The notes below the pieces were generated by a model, which saw only the letters and a list, made by a program, of their open reading frames with translations, searched no databases and was not told the DNA's origin. A stretch of DNA of 64,000 nucleotides from Pseudomonadota bacterium (GTDB taxonomy: Bacteria > Desulfobacterota > Desulfobulbia > Desulfobulbales > JAGXFP01): contig JAHJIQ010000006.1 of the NCBI GenBank assembly GCA_018823285.1, forward strand, positions 1 to 64,000, in the 5' to 3' direction. This document shows, piece by piece, positions 26,092 to 34,316 of this stretch. Both the position numbers and the translations under genes were made by a program. The stretch's first letter is position 1, and each line of letters opens with the position of its first letter.

Positions 26092-27282
26092 ATGAAATTC
26101 ATCTCCAGATGGCTCATCCCCCTGACTCTCGCTTTTCTCCCTTTCAGCAAAGGGCTCATGCAATTCGAAATCGGGGTGGTGACGTTCAACCCTTACTCCA
26201 TGGGCATGATCATTCTCGCGGCCATGGCGCTGCTGCTTCTGGTGACCAGAACGGATCTCACTTACAACTTCGGAGCCACGGACCTGTTTATCGCGCTGCT
26301 GTGTTTTCTCTTCTTCCTGTCGACATTGCTCTCGAATTCCATAATCGAGAGTGGTTTTATCGCCTTTCACGCCCTCTTCATCCCGGTGGTCTCCTATTTC
26401 GTGATCAAAAGCCTGATCAGAAACGAGCAGGAACTTCACCGCGCATTCCTGTTCTTGATCCTGGGGGTGATCAGCCTTGGCTCGGTGCAGTTTGTCTCAT
26501 TTCTCAAGACTTATTCACGAACCATCGTGTTTGAAATGAATCCCATAGATTTTTCCACCCTTTGTGTGACCGGAATCTTCTACCTGCTGATAGTTCGGGG
26601 ATTCCGGAAACTGTCTTTCATTCTTCTCCTGGCGATCCTCTTTGTCTTGCTGCTGATCAATATGCCCCGCGCCTACCTGTTGGCCCTCTTGTTTTCGCCG
26701 ATCCCCTACCTTCTGATCCGGAACGGGAAATCCGGACTGCTGATGACGCTTCTCCTCTGCACCACCCTGATCTCCACCATTTTTCTGGCCACAAACGCCG
26801 ATTCCTTCAGGATTTCGGCGCGTGAAACGATCCGGGGTGATGCGATAAACGGCATAGAGCGGCTGACGAATCCGACCTGCTGGAAACAGTCTTTGTACCG
26901 CCGCGGCATACACTTCAGGCAAGGGTTCCATGAATTTGCCAAATCGCCGCTCATCGGCCAGGGAATGAAAACCGGAAAAAGCAGATACTCCTGGGAGCAC
27001 ACCTATTTCACTTGGCACAGTTTTAATCTTGAATGGCTCATATACGGAGGATTGATCGGCTACCTCCTTTACTCCGCGGTCATGCTTGCGTTCTTCTGGT
27101 CGGCAGGCAGGTGGGCCCGAGAGGACACGATCACAACCGCCTTACTCCTGGCAAGCGCCGTCATCATGATCAACGGGACCATGAACGGACTGATGCATGG
27201 CATGATGCCGTATGCCCTGTTTCTTTTAATGGGATTCGGCGAGTCGCGCACGAGAACGTTAAGTGAGCACGCAACCATATGA
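26092..27282 (+). CDS. O-antigen polymerase/ligase-like membrane protein
   Basis: This 396-residue protein has about ten or more hydrophobic helices and a hydrophilic loop around residues 245-310 (from about ISARETIRG to GKSRYSWEHTYFTWHS). Polymerases and WaaL-type ligases share this topology, with a large periplasmic loop. The segment RYSWEHTYFTWHSFNLEWL carries the His/Trp-rich pattern typical of O-antigen ligase. It would polymerise the repeat unit, or ligate it to a carrier. It sits after the second sulfotransferase. Which of the two activities is present cannot be decided here. Confidence 0.75.
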   Translation: MKFISRWLIPLTLAFLPFSKGLMQFEIGVVTFNPYSMGMIILAAMALLLLVTRTDLTYNFGATDLFIALLCFLFFLSTLLSNSIIESGFIAFHALFIPVVSYFVIKSLIRNEQELHRAFLFLILGVISLGSVQFVSFLKTYSRTIVFEMNPIDFSTLCVTGIFYLLIVRGFRKLSFILLLAILFVLLLINMPRAYLLALLFSPIPYLLIRNGKSGLLMTLLLCTTLISTIFLATNADSFRISARETIRGDAINGIERLTNPTCWKQSLYRRGIHFRQGFHEFAKSPLIGQGMKTGKSRYSWEHTYFTWHSFNLEWLIYGGLIGYLLYSAVMLAFFWSAGRWAREDTITTALLLASAVIMINGTMNGLMHGMMPYALFLLMGFGESRTRTLSEHATI

Positions 27283-27333
27283 TATTTAAGTTCTTTTCTC
27301 ATGACACGCTGTTGAATATTTACAGGATCAATT

Positions 27334-28380
27334 ATGTTTGCAACTCTTATTGATATCCTGACGGACCGACCGAGACCTTTTGCCGATATCAAGGATATCG
27401 GCGGCAACGATCATCTCAGAGCCATGGAGAGTCTCCAGGCAAAAACATCCTGGGAGAACGACCGGACACGAAAAATCGTGGAGGATCTGAGCCGAAAAAA
27501 ACCCGCCTCATTCCTTGACATTCAGGAGCTGAAAAAGACCATCCACCTTTATCGGCAAACCGTTATCTTCAGCCTGGTAAGCAAAGAGTACCTCATGGTT
27601 GGGGAAAACTGGGCCAGTCACATCTCTTCGCTTGGCATTACCGACTATATTCTGTTCTGCGGTGACCAGGAATCATATGCTTACTATCATTCCCGCGGAC
27701 TCCCGTGTATTCGCCTGGACCTGCCGACTGTTTCAGGAGATACTCTGAATAGCGCCGGTTTTCTGCCCAAGGGCCTCCTGATGGCATCGATGAAATTTCT
27801 GATCTGCCAATTGCTGATCGATGAAGGATTCAACGTCATCTTCTCGGACATTGATGCTTTCTGGATAAAAAATCCACTGGACCTTCTTGAGAGGGATACC
27901 CATGACGTTGCCTTTCAGAATATTTATCTCTTCCCCAATGAAATTGTACAGTTATGGGGATTTGCAGCATGCAGCGGGTTCTTCTTTATCAGAAACACGA
28001 AAGCGGGAAAGCTCCTGACAAGTTCCGCCCAGAGGTATGTACTGGAAAATTGCGATGATCAGGCGGCATTCAATCTGGCGCTGGTCCAACAGGGTATTCG
28101 CTGGTCATATAAAGAACCCGAGCAGGTAAAGTCAACTCACGGAAATCCCATCCGGGTCTTTTTCCAGAAAACCCGCACCGGACATGGCATATACACCCCG
28201 GTGAAAGGAACGAGTGAAGACGGCAATCTTACGGTGACTTCCCTGCCTCAGTTGCTGTTCCGCAGACATATGTTTATGGAATTGCCCCTGGCGTCGGTTT
28301 TCATCTTTCACCCCAACAGTCCGAAGTCCGACCGGGGCAAGATTCAAGTCTTCGCAAAATACGGCTTCCGCGTAAGTTAA
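27334..28380 (+). CDS. Nucleotide-diphospho-sugar transferase family protein
   Basis: This 348-residue protein fits the PF03407-type family, which has a GT-A fold. The DxD-like metal motif is in VIFSDIDAFWIKNP near residue 175, preceded by LLIDEGFN. The later ACSGFFFIRNT and DDQAAFNLAL segments are typical. It likely transfers a sugar from a nucleotide donor; the sugar is not inferable. A 51-base gap separates it from the polymerase gene, the longest in this stretch so far, and AGGATC lies before the ATG. Confidence 0.78.
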   Translation: MFATLIDILTDRPRPFADIKDIGGNDHLRAMESLQAKTSWENDRTRKIVEDLSRKKPASFLDIQELKKTIHLYRQTVIFSLVSKEYLMVGENWASHISSLGITDYILFCGDQESYAYYHSRGLPCIRLDLPTVSGDTLNSAGFLPKGLLMASMKFLICQLLIDEGFNVIFSDIDAFWIKNPLDLLERDTHDVAFQNIYLFPNEIVQLWGFAACSGFFFIRNTKAGKLLTSSAQRYVLENCDDQAAFNLALVQQGIRWSYKEPEQVKSTHGNPIRVFFQKTRTGHGIYTPVKGTSEDGNLTVTSLPQLLFRRHMFMELPLASVFIFHPNSPKSDRGKIQVFAKYGFRVS

Positions 28381-28419
28381 CGGATTCAAAAAGACCCCCA
28401 ACTCCCCAGGAGAAGCAGA

Positions 28420-29046
28420 ATGAAAGCGTTCATCAACAAAATAACCAACCTGTTGAAAAATTCCAGAACCTTGAAAAGGGTCATGTTGACCTTCAGATTT
28501 CAGCTCCTGCGGAAACTGGACGACCAGACCATCACCATCTTTACCGAAACCTATTTCCATAATCGGGATTCGTTAAAAGAGCTGATCGAACTGATTCCCG
28601 AAAGAAAAAAGATGGTTGAAGTGGGATCTCTGGCAGGTTTTTCGACTCGTCTGTTCTCACTCTATTTTGATGAGGTTGTTTCTGTAGACCCCTACCAGCC
28701 GGATTATGATGCCGAGGACCTGAATTCGAACCGCTTCCGGCTGTCCATCGCCAGAGATCTCTTTACCATCCGTTTTTATGATGACCCGCGGGTGCGTCAG
28801 ATCAGGGAAAGCAGCAAAAATGCGGTGGGCGGATTTGCAGACGGGGAACTGGATTTTGTCTATATCGATGCAGGACATACCTATGCAGATGTGAAGGAAG
28901 ACATTGCACGGTGGAGAAGTAAAGTGCGTAAAGGAGGCTGGATGGCGGGTGATGACCATGACTGGCCGGGGGTCAGTAAAGCGGTAAGCGAAGAGTTTGA
29001 GGACTATAAAGTCGTCAATGACCGCTGGATTGCCGGAATAGCCTGA
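28420..29046 (+). CDS. Class I SAM-dependent methyltransferase
   Basis: This 208-residue protein has the SAM-binding opening MVEVGSLAGFSTRLF near residue 64, the acidic second strand VVSVDPYQPD, and the later LDFVYIDAGHTYADV segment that matches the Methyltransf_24 group. It may O-methylate a sugar of the polymer or a nucleotide-sugar intermediate. The ATG follows AGGAGAAGCAG. It stands 39 bases after the preceding gene and four before the next. Length is typical of this group. Confidence 0.8.
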   Translation: MKAFINKITNLLKNSRTLKRVMLTFRFQLLRKLDDQTITIFTETYFHNRDSLKELIELIPERKKMVEVGSLAGFSTRLFSLYFDEVVSVDPYQPDYDAEDLNSNRFRLSIARDLFTIRFYDDPRVRQIRESSKNAVGGFADGELDFVYIDAGHTYADVKEDIARWRSKVRKGGWMAGDDHDWPGVSKAVSEEFEDYKVVNDRWIAGIA

Positions 29047-29050
29047 GATC

Positions 29051-30310
29051 ATGCCGGAAGAAAAGACACCCCGGACCAGGATTTTGATCCTGGCCGAAGA
29101 TAAATTCCCTCCTTTCCGGGTCGATGTGGCAACGCTGTTCGGCAGTAAACTGGCCGGAATGAACTACCGCATCGACTGGATTCTGCAGTCAGAGGCTGAT
29201 TGCGCCAAAGCATACCGGGTGGAGTGGGGCGGTGGCGAGGCCCTGGTTGCCGCCACCGACAACGGCCTTTGCCGGGTCAACCGTTTAAAAAAGCATCTCC
29301 TGAAATTTATCAACGAATTGCGGCTCTGCAGATTGTCACGCAGGAATCGCTATCAGATCATCCAGGTGAAAGATGATTTTATTCCGGCCCTCCTTGCGAT
29401 TCCGGCGGCAAGATTGACCGGGGCAAAATTCGTCTATTGGCTCTCCTACCCATTGCCCGAGTCGGACATCTACCAGGCCAGGTCCGGAACTGCGCGATAC
29501 CCCATGCTCTACCTGATCCGCGGAACCGTATACAAATTTCTCCTGTACAAGATCATTCTGCCTGCCGCAGTGCATGTTTTTGTCCAGAGTGAGCAGATGA
29601 AAAAAGACGTCGCCGGCATGGGGATTAATCTGAAGAAGATCACTGCGGTTCCCATGGGGGTGGAAATTGAAAAAATTCCCTATCAACAGACAGATCCGGG
29701 AGTTCAACTAAACTCCCATGCGGGAGCAGAAAAAATCATCCTTTATCTGGGTACGCTTCTAAAAATGCGCCGCCTCGACTTTTTATTAAATGTCCTGGCG
29801 CAGGTGCTTGAAAAGGAAGAGACGGCCAGGCTCTATTTTGTCGGGGACGGCGAAGACCCCACGGATCGTTTCTTTTTGCAGGAAAAAGCAAAGGAGCTCA
29901 ATATTGAGGACCACGTGGTTTTCACGGGCTTTCTGCCAATGGCTGAGGCATGGGAGTATGTGCGACGTGCCGAGGTCTGCGTCTCGCCCTTTTATCCGAC
30001 ATTTATTCTTAATTCCACCTCACCGACCAAGCTCATCGAATATATGGCCATGGGGAAGCCGGTCGTCGCCAATGACCACCCCGAGCAAAGCCTTGTAATC
30101 TCTGAAAGCAACGGAGGGCTCTGTGTTCCATACGAAGTCGGCGCCTTCGCGGATGCGATTCTGGCAATTCTCCGCAACCCGGCCATGGGTGCGGCAATGG
30201 GTGAGAATGGCAGGCGTTATGTGACAGAACACCGTACCTATGATGTTATTGCACAGGCTGTTCATCAAAAATACCAGCAAATTTGTCATGAAAATTCTTT
30301 TCGCCAATAA
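29051..30310 (+). CDS. Glycosyltransferase family 4 (2)
   Basis: This 419-residue GT-B protein has the donor domain starting at KIILYLGTLLKMRRLDFLL (about residue 228) and the signature TKLIEYMAMGKPVVANDHPE near residue 330. An N-terminal acceptor domain begins ILILAEDKFPPFRVD. Its donor sugar is unknown. Its last 23 bases overlap the start of the next GT4 gene, whose ATG is at 30288. GT4 enzymes here differ enough to suggest distinct linkages. Confidence 0.84.
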   Translation: MPEEKTPRTRILILAEDKFPPFRVDVATLFGSKLAGMNYRIDWILQSEADCAKAYRVEWGGGEALVAATDNGLCRVNRLKKHLLKFINELRLCRLSRRNRYQIIQVKDDFIPALLAIPAARLTGAKFVYWLSYPLPESDIYQARSGTARYPMLYLIRGTVYKFLLYKIILPAAVHVFVQSEQMKKDVAGMGINLKKITAVPMGVEIEKIPYQQTDPGVQLNSHAGAEKIILYLGTLLKMRRLDFLLNVLAQVLEKEETARLYFVGDGEDPTDRFFLQEKAKELNIEDHVVFTGFLPMAEAWEYVRRAEVCVSPFYPTFILNSTSPTKLIEYMAMGKPVVANDHPEQSLVISESNGGLCVPYEVGAFADAILAILRNPAMGAAMGENGRRYVTEHRTYDVIAQAVHQKYQQICHENSFRQ

Positions 30311-31487
30311 ATTCTTCTACCAAAACGGCGGTTCCGAGCGCGTCTTCTTTCAGGAGCGCGAATTTCTTACCGGAAACGGGGTTGAAGTGATCGATTTTTC
30401 CATGCGGGATCCGCGCAACCTCGAATCGCCGTATTCCGAATATTTTGTCGACAATGTGAACTACGAATCCGCCGGAGGACTTACCGGCAAGCTGAAAACA
30501 GCAGGGGCGTTTGTCCATTCCGCCGAGGCGGTGGCCAAGCTGACCGCGCTTTTGGAACAAGAGCGGCCTGATATTGCTCATTTGCATAACATCTATCATC
30601 AGTTGACCCCGTCGATTATTCCGGTTCTGAAAAAGCATAGGGTGAAGGTGGTGTTGACCTTGCACGACTATAAACTGATCTGCCCGTCATATCTCGCCCT
30701 GTGTGGGGATGAGATTTGCACCGCCTGTAACGGCAGGTTTTTCTGGAACCCGTTTACCCGCAATTGCCAGGGCAGTCGAAGCAGGGGATTGCTCCTTGCC
30801 GGTGAGGCTCTTTTTCATAAATTTCGCAAGAGCTACGAGGGAGTGGACCTGTTTCTCGCGCCGAGCCGGTTTCTTGCCGATCTGGTCGGCCGGAGGGTGG
30901 AAAAAGATCAGATTCGGGTGCTGCGTAACGGCATAGATATCAATGCATTTCAGCCCAACTATGCTGATCGGGGTTATGCCCTGTATTTTGGCAGATTGTC
31001 CAAGGAAAAGGGGGTTGAAACGCTGCTGGCTGCGGGCATGACGGGTGCCACGAAATTCCCCCTGAAGATTGTCGGCACCGGTCCCTTGCTGGAATCACTG
31101 AAGGTGCGATTTCCCAAAACTGAATTTCTCGGCTACAAGACCGGTGAGGAGCTTGTCGAACTGATCAAGAACGCCGCTTTTGTCGTTGTTCCTTCCGAGT
31201 GGTATGAGAACTGCTCCATGGTCGTGCTGGAAGCAATGGCCTTGGGCAAGCCCGTGATCGGCTGCGATATCGGAGGCATTCCCGAACAGATCGATGATGG
31301 AAAGACCGGGCTTCTGTTCCCCATGGGTAATTCCAGAATTCTTGCCCGGAAAATGCACGCCCTGGCGATTGACAAAAACCTCCGGATCAGCATGGGCTCG
31401 AACGCCCGCAAAAAACTCGAAGCCAGCTACTCCCTTGCCGCACACTGCAATAAGCTGATGGATATATACAGTGACCTCGGTTCCTGA
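30288..31487 (+). CDS. Glycosyltransferase family 4 (3), Cys-rich insert
   Basis: This 399-residue GT-B protein starts at MKILFANKFFYQNGGSERV, the classical GT4 N-terminus, from the ATG at 30288; an earlier frame start at 30240 lies inside the previous gene. Residues 135-165 hold a cluster of cysteines (CPSYLALCGDEICTACNG) seen in some GT4 proteins and possibly a zinc site. The donor site is EWYENCSMVVLEAMALGKP. Its role is chain assembly; the sugar is unknown. It overlaps the upstream gene by 23 bases. Confidence 0.84.
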   Translation: MKILFANKFFYQNGGSERVFFQEREFLTGNGVEVIDFSMRDPRNLESPYSEYFVDNVNYESAGGLTGKLKTAGAFVHSAEAVAKLTALLEQERPDIAHLHNIYHQLTPSIIPVLKKHRVKVVLTLHDYKLICPSYLALCGDEICTACNGRFFWNPFTRNCQGSRSRGLLLAGEALFHKFRKSYEGVDLFLAPSRFLADLVGRRVEKDQIRVLRNGIDINAFQPNYADRGYALYFGRLSKEKGVETLLAAGMTGATKFPLKIVGTGPLLESLKVRFPKTEFLGYKTGEELVELIKNAAFVVVPSEWYENCSMVVLEAMALGKPVIGCDIGGIPEQIDDGKTGLLFPMGNSRILARKMHALAIDKNLRISMGSNARKKLEASYSLAAHCNKLMDIYSDLGS

Positions 31488-31657
31488 GCATATCCCGGAC
31501 CAAACGATCGAGACCCGTTCCGGATCTCCGCCACTGCCAATATCGTAAATAAATAAAAACAATTCCATAACACAAATCCAATGTCTACCGATCATGATGC
31601 GCGGATCACAGATCAAGCCCCGGTAGCTTAAGCCCCTCTTATCGAGTAGAACTGACA
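31488..31657. other. 170-base gap between GT4 (3) and radical SAM gene
   Basis: AT-richer than its surroundings, with no ORF, hairpin or repeat that I can defend. It could hold an internal promoter for the radical SAM gene. Confidence 0.4.
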
Positions 31658-32656
31658 ATGGAAGCATGTCTGATCGTCACATACCGCTGTAATGCAAAGT
31701 GCTATATGTGCAACACATGGCAGCACCCGACTCTTCCCCGGGAAGAATTTTCCTCCGCCCTTGTCAGCAAATTGCCCACCGGCCTGAAGTTCATTAATAT
31801 AACCGGTGGCGAACCCTTTCTGAGAAAAGATATCATTGACCTCATCGATACCGCGCTCTACAGAACCGAACGGCTGGTCATCAGCACCAACGGTTACTTC
31901 ACCGACCGGATCATTGATGCGGCTGAAAGGTTCGGGAACAAAATCGGTTTCCGGATCTCGATTGAAGGGTTGCCCGCCGCAAACGACGAACTCAGAGGCA
32001 TCAGGAACGGCTTCGACCATGGGATCCGGACCCTGACAACCCTGCAAAGGATGGGCATGCAGGACATCGGTTTCGGCATCACCGTTTCCGACAGAAACGC
32101 CGACGACATGATCGAACTCTTTCACCTGGCCAACGCAATGAACCTGGAGTTTGCCACCGCCACTACCCACAACTCCTTTTACTTCCATAAAGAAGACAAC
32201 CACTATGTCGACCGGGAACGCGTAGCGAAGGCGTTTGAGACCATTTCCCAGGAACTCCTGAAAACCACGAGGCCGAAAAACTGGTTCCGTGCCTACTTTA
32301 ACATGGGACTGGCCAACAAGGTGCGGGGTAATCCAAGACCCCTGCCCTGTGAGGTCGGCACGGACATGTTCTTCGTTGATCCGTTCGGCAATGTTCTGCC
32401 ATGCAACGGTTCGGATGAACCGATGATCATGGGCAATCTCCACGAAAACAGTTTCGCCTCCATCTGGAAAAGCGAGCGGGCCCGGGAGGTCCGGAAACTG
32501 GTTGCCCGCTGTAACAAGCAGTGCTGGATGATCGGCTCGGCCGCACCCGCCATGAAAAAGAGGATTCTCATTCCGGTCAGGTGGGTCCTGAAAAACCGGC
32601 TCAGGGTTTTCAACGCTTCGGGGAGAGAAACAATCCTGTCACCAATATGCCGATAA
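31658..32656 (+). CDS. Radical SAM protein with SPASM-like C-terminus
   Basis: This 332-residue protein has the iron-sulfur triad C11-xxx-C15-xx-C18 in YRCNAKCYMCN, followed by the SAM-binding FINITGGEP near residue 46. The C-terminal part (about 225-295) contains PCEVGTDMFFVDPFGNVLPC and the later ARCNKQCW, a SPASM-type auxiliary cluster region. Relatives modify peptides or sugars. Its position at the end of the polysaccharide locus suggests a sugar or lipid-carrier modification, but a peptide target cannot be excluded. No small precursor peptide gene is evident next to it. Confidence 0.82.
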   Translation: MEACLIVTYRCNAKCYMCNTWQHPTLPREEFSSALVSKLPTGLKFINITGGEPFLRKDIIDLIDTALYRTERLVISTNGYFTDRIIDAAERFGNKIGFRISIEGLPAANDELRGIRNGFDHGIRTLTTLQRMGMQDIGFGITVSDRNADDMIELFHLANAMNLEFATATTHNSFYFHKEDNHYVDRERVAKAFETISQELLKTTRPKNWFRAYFNMGLANKVRGNPRPLPCEVGTDMFFVDPFGNVLPCNGSDEPMIMGNLHENSFASIWKSERAREVRKLVARCNKQCWMIGSAAPAMKKRILIPVRWVLKNRLRVFNASGRETILSPICR

Positions 32657-32823
32657 CCCGGATTGCCAAATCGCCCATAAACCCTTTACCTTGTAGGGGA
32701 AACAAGTATTTTATCGAATACTATTTAAATCTTAATGGAACATTCATATTTGTCTGGCAAGTTATGGACTCCTGATTTCATGACTGTTTTGAAAATTGAT
32801 CATTAACCTTGACTGATGACGAA

Positions 32824-33024
32824 ATGACGGCGCCGAAAAAAAACACAATCACCGAACTGGACAAGGCAGGCCCCTCTTCGAAACAGGAGGGGAGGCTCCG
32901 GTCTCTGCTGGACTTTTTAGCGTCCGTCAACGATCAGCACTTCACCGGCTACATCAAGGTCAACTTCAATCAGGGAAATATCTGCAAGGTTGAGAAATAT
33001 GAAGAGATTCTTCGCAAAAGCTGA
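32824..33024 (+). CDS. YezD/DUF2292-like small protein
   Basis: This 66-residue protein has the DUF2292 pattern near its C-terminus: LLDFLASVNDQHFTGYIKV then NQGNICKVEKYEEIL, matching the family's short strand pair and the Q-DG-x-(V/I)-x-(Q/K)-I/V-E motif in degraded form. The N-terminal 25 residues are charged. I chose the ATG at 32824; a TTG at 32809 is the only earlier option. Members are often found near sulfur-assimilation genes, but function is unknown. There is no obvious ribosome site. Confidence 0.45.
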   Translation: MTAPKKNTITELDKAGPSSKQEGRLRSLLDFLASVNDQHFTGYIKVNFNQGNICKVEKYEEILRKS

Positions 33025-33206
33025 CCTCAACAATGTTTTTTTCATTAACAAATGATTTACCACTCCTTGATTAAAAGGAAACAGAAAGATAATACCAGAT
33101 TAATATCCATGTTGTATAACCAAGACTAACGGTTCGAATAAAACAACAAAAAAATATTGCAATACCTTCAGGGTACTTTGCTGACTTCCAATAACGGAAG
33201 GACCAG
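33025..33206. other. AT-rich gap ahead of orphan terminator
   Basis: No coding sequence is visible. A short hairpin, CTTCC with GGAAG around AATAAC (33186-33200), lies just before the terminator. The stretch could be a 3' untranslated region of the YezD-like gene or the body of a small RNA. I checked it against c-di-GMP-type riboswitch landmarks and found no match. Confidence 0.3.
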
Positions 33207-33257
33207 AAAGCCCGGATCAAAAGTCACGCAGCTGACCTGATCCGGGCTTTTTTTTTT
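33207..33257 (+). terminator. Rho-independent terminator
   Basis: AAAGCCCGGATCA at 33207-33219 pairs with TGATCCGGGCTTT at 33238-33250 across an 18-base loop and runs straight into ten T's (33248-33257). It lies 180 bases after the YezD-like gene and 206 before the VPLPA-CTERM gene, so it may end the YezD-like transcript, a small RNA, or a regulated leader of the surface-protein gene. The remaining gap (33258-33462) has GGAAAGGAGGTG at 33309 with no ORF after it. Confidence 0.85.
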
Positions 33258-33462
33258 GGATAATCAAGCTCGGTGCAGAATGTGCGGCGGGCCATTTATT
33301 GAACATTATGGAAAGGAGGTGAACAGCAGAATACGCAACACGGATCAAGACTTTGCAGTCGGCAGCACGATGAATTTTGGTCCGGGAGCAAAACGGAAAC
33401 AGTCGGCCCCCGGTCAAATACCAAACTGAAAAAAGCATAATCCAACTATTAAGGTGAACAAC

Positions 33463-34254
33463 ATGAAAAAATCAATTATCGCTTCACTCGCCGCCTTCCT
33501 CGCGGTGTTCGCTGTAGCCGGGCAGGCCTCAGCGTACTTCGAGCAGGGTAAACTCGTCCAGGTTGTCTACGCCGAAACAAAAAACGAGGTCCTTACCGAT
33601 CTCGGTCAATATGCCGCAACAGGCGCACTTGACCTGACCGCGCAGAATGTTCAATTGAGCGCACCAGGCTCCATTGACTACCTGGCCCTTACCGGCGGCG
33701 CTTCAATGGCCGACCTGAAACTTGGCTACTACATGGATAACTCCAACGTAACCACTTATGATATGCATGCGTACTTCGTGACCGTAAATCCGAATGCCCC
33801 GGCCTTGACCACCAACTACACCAACCTGATCAATTTCAGGAACGTAGCCGATCAGGTCAGCACCTACGCAGCACTTTCCGGAACCCAGACCGTTTCTCAT
33901 TCGGTAGCCGTATCCGGAAAATCTTACGACATTCTGTTCAACAGCAATTCCGGCGATCCGGGTGTTTATGGCGGATTGAACCTCGATACGGGTACCGGGG
34001 AAGCCAACCTTGCCGCCCTTGTTGATCCCGCGGGATATGTCGATATGTATCTCTATCACACAACCCTGAACCTCACCAACGGCGCGGTTGAACTGGTTCC
34101 CGGCGCCACCACCGATTATGTTGCGGTCCTCCGTCTGAACGCCGACGGCAGCACCACCCTGAACCCGAACGCCGTTCCTTTACCGGCCAGCATGCTGCTC
34201 TTCGGTTCAAGCTTCATTGGCCTGCTCGGGTTCAGGAGAAGAAAACGCGCTTGA
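33463..34254 (+). CDS. VPLPA-CTERM sorting-domain surface protein
   Basis: This 263-residue protein has a signal peptide (residues 1-24, ending AGQASA) and a C-terminal VPLPA-CTERM tripartite tail at 238-263: the motif VPLPA, a hydrophobic helix, and the basic end FRRRKRA. Such tails are cut by an exosortase and the protein is anchored or released at the surface. The matching enzyme, an XrtD-EpsI fusion, is at 58986-60530. The middle is rich in Ser, Thr, Asn and Ala and beta-like, with no known domain that I recognise. The start ATG at 33463 follows AAGGTG. It likely has its own promoter between the terminator and 33462. Confidence 0.85.
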   Translation: MKKSIIASLAAFLAVFAVAGQASAYFEQGKLVQVVYAETKNEVLTDLGQYAATGALDLTAQNVQLSAPGSIDYLALTGGASMADLKLGYYMDNSNVTTYDMHAYFVTVNPNAPALTTNYTNLINFRNVADQVSTYAALSGTQTVSHSVAVSGKSYDILFNSNSGDPGVYGGLNLDTGTGEANLAALVDPAGYVDMYLYHTTLNLTNGAVELVPGATTDYVAVLRLNADGSTTLNPNAVPLPASMLLFGSSFIGLLGFRRRKRA

Positions 34255-34316
34255 TTGCCGCACGGCAACCAGCGGTAATTTTGTTTCATTCAAAGAATAA
34301 CTAAAGGAGATTCACA

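Noticed and set aside
31658..32656. Radical SAM gene as part of a peptide-modification (RiPP) cluster
   Set aside because: No small precursor gene lies beside it; the only short neighbour at 32824 looks like a DUF2292 protein, not a precursor with leader and core.
33025..33257. Possible c-di-GMP or other riboswitch before the VPLPA gene
   Set aside because: The leader does not show the conserved cores I looked for, and the terminator is 205 bases from the gene. Left as an unassigned leader or small RNA.
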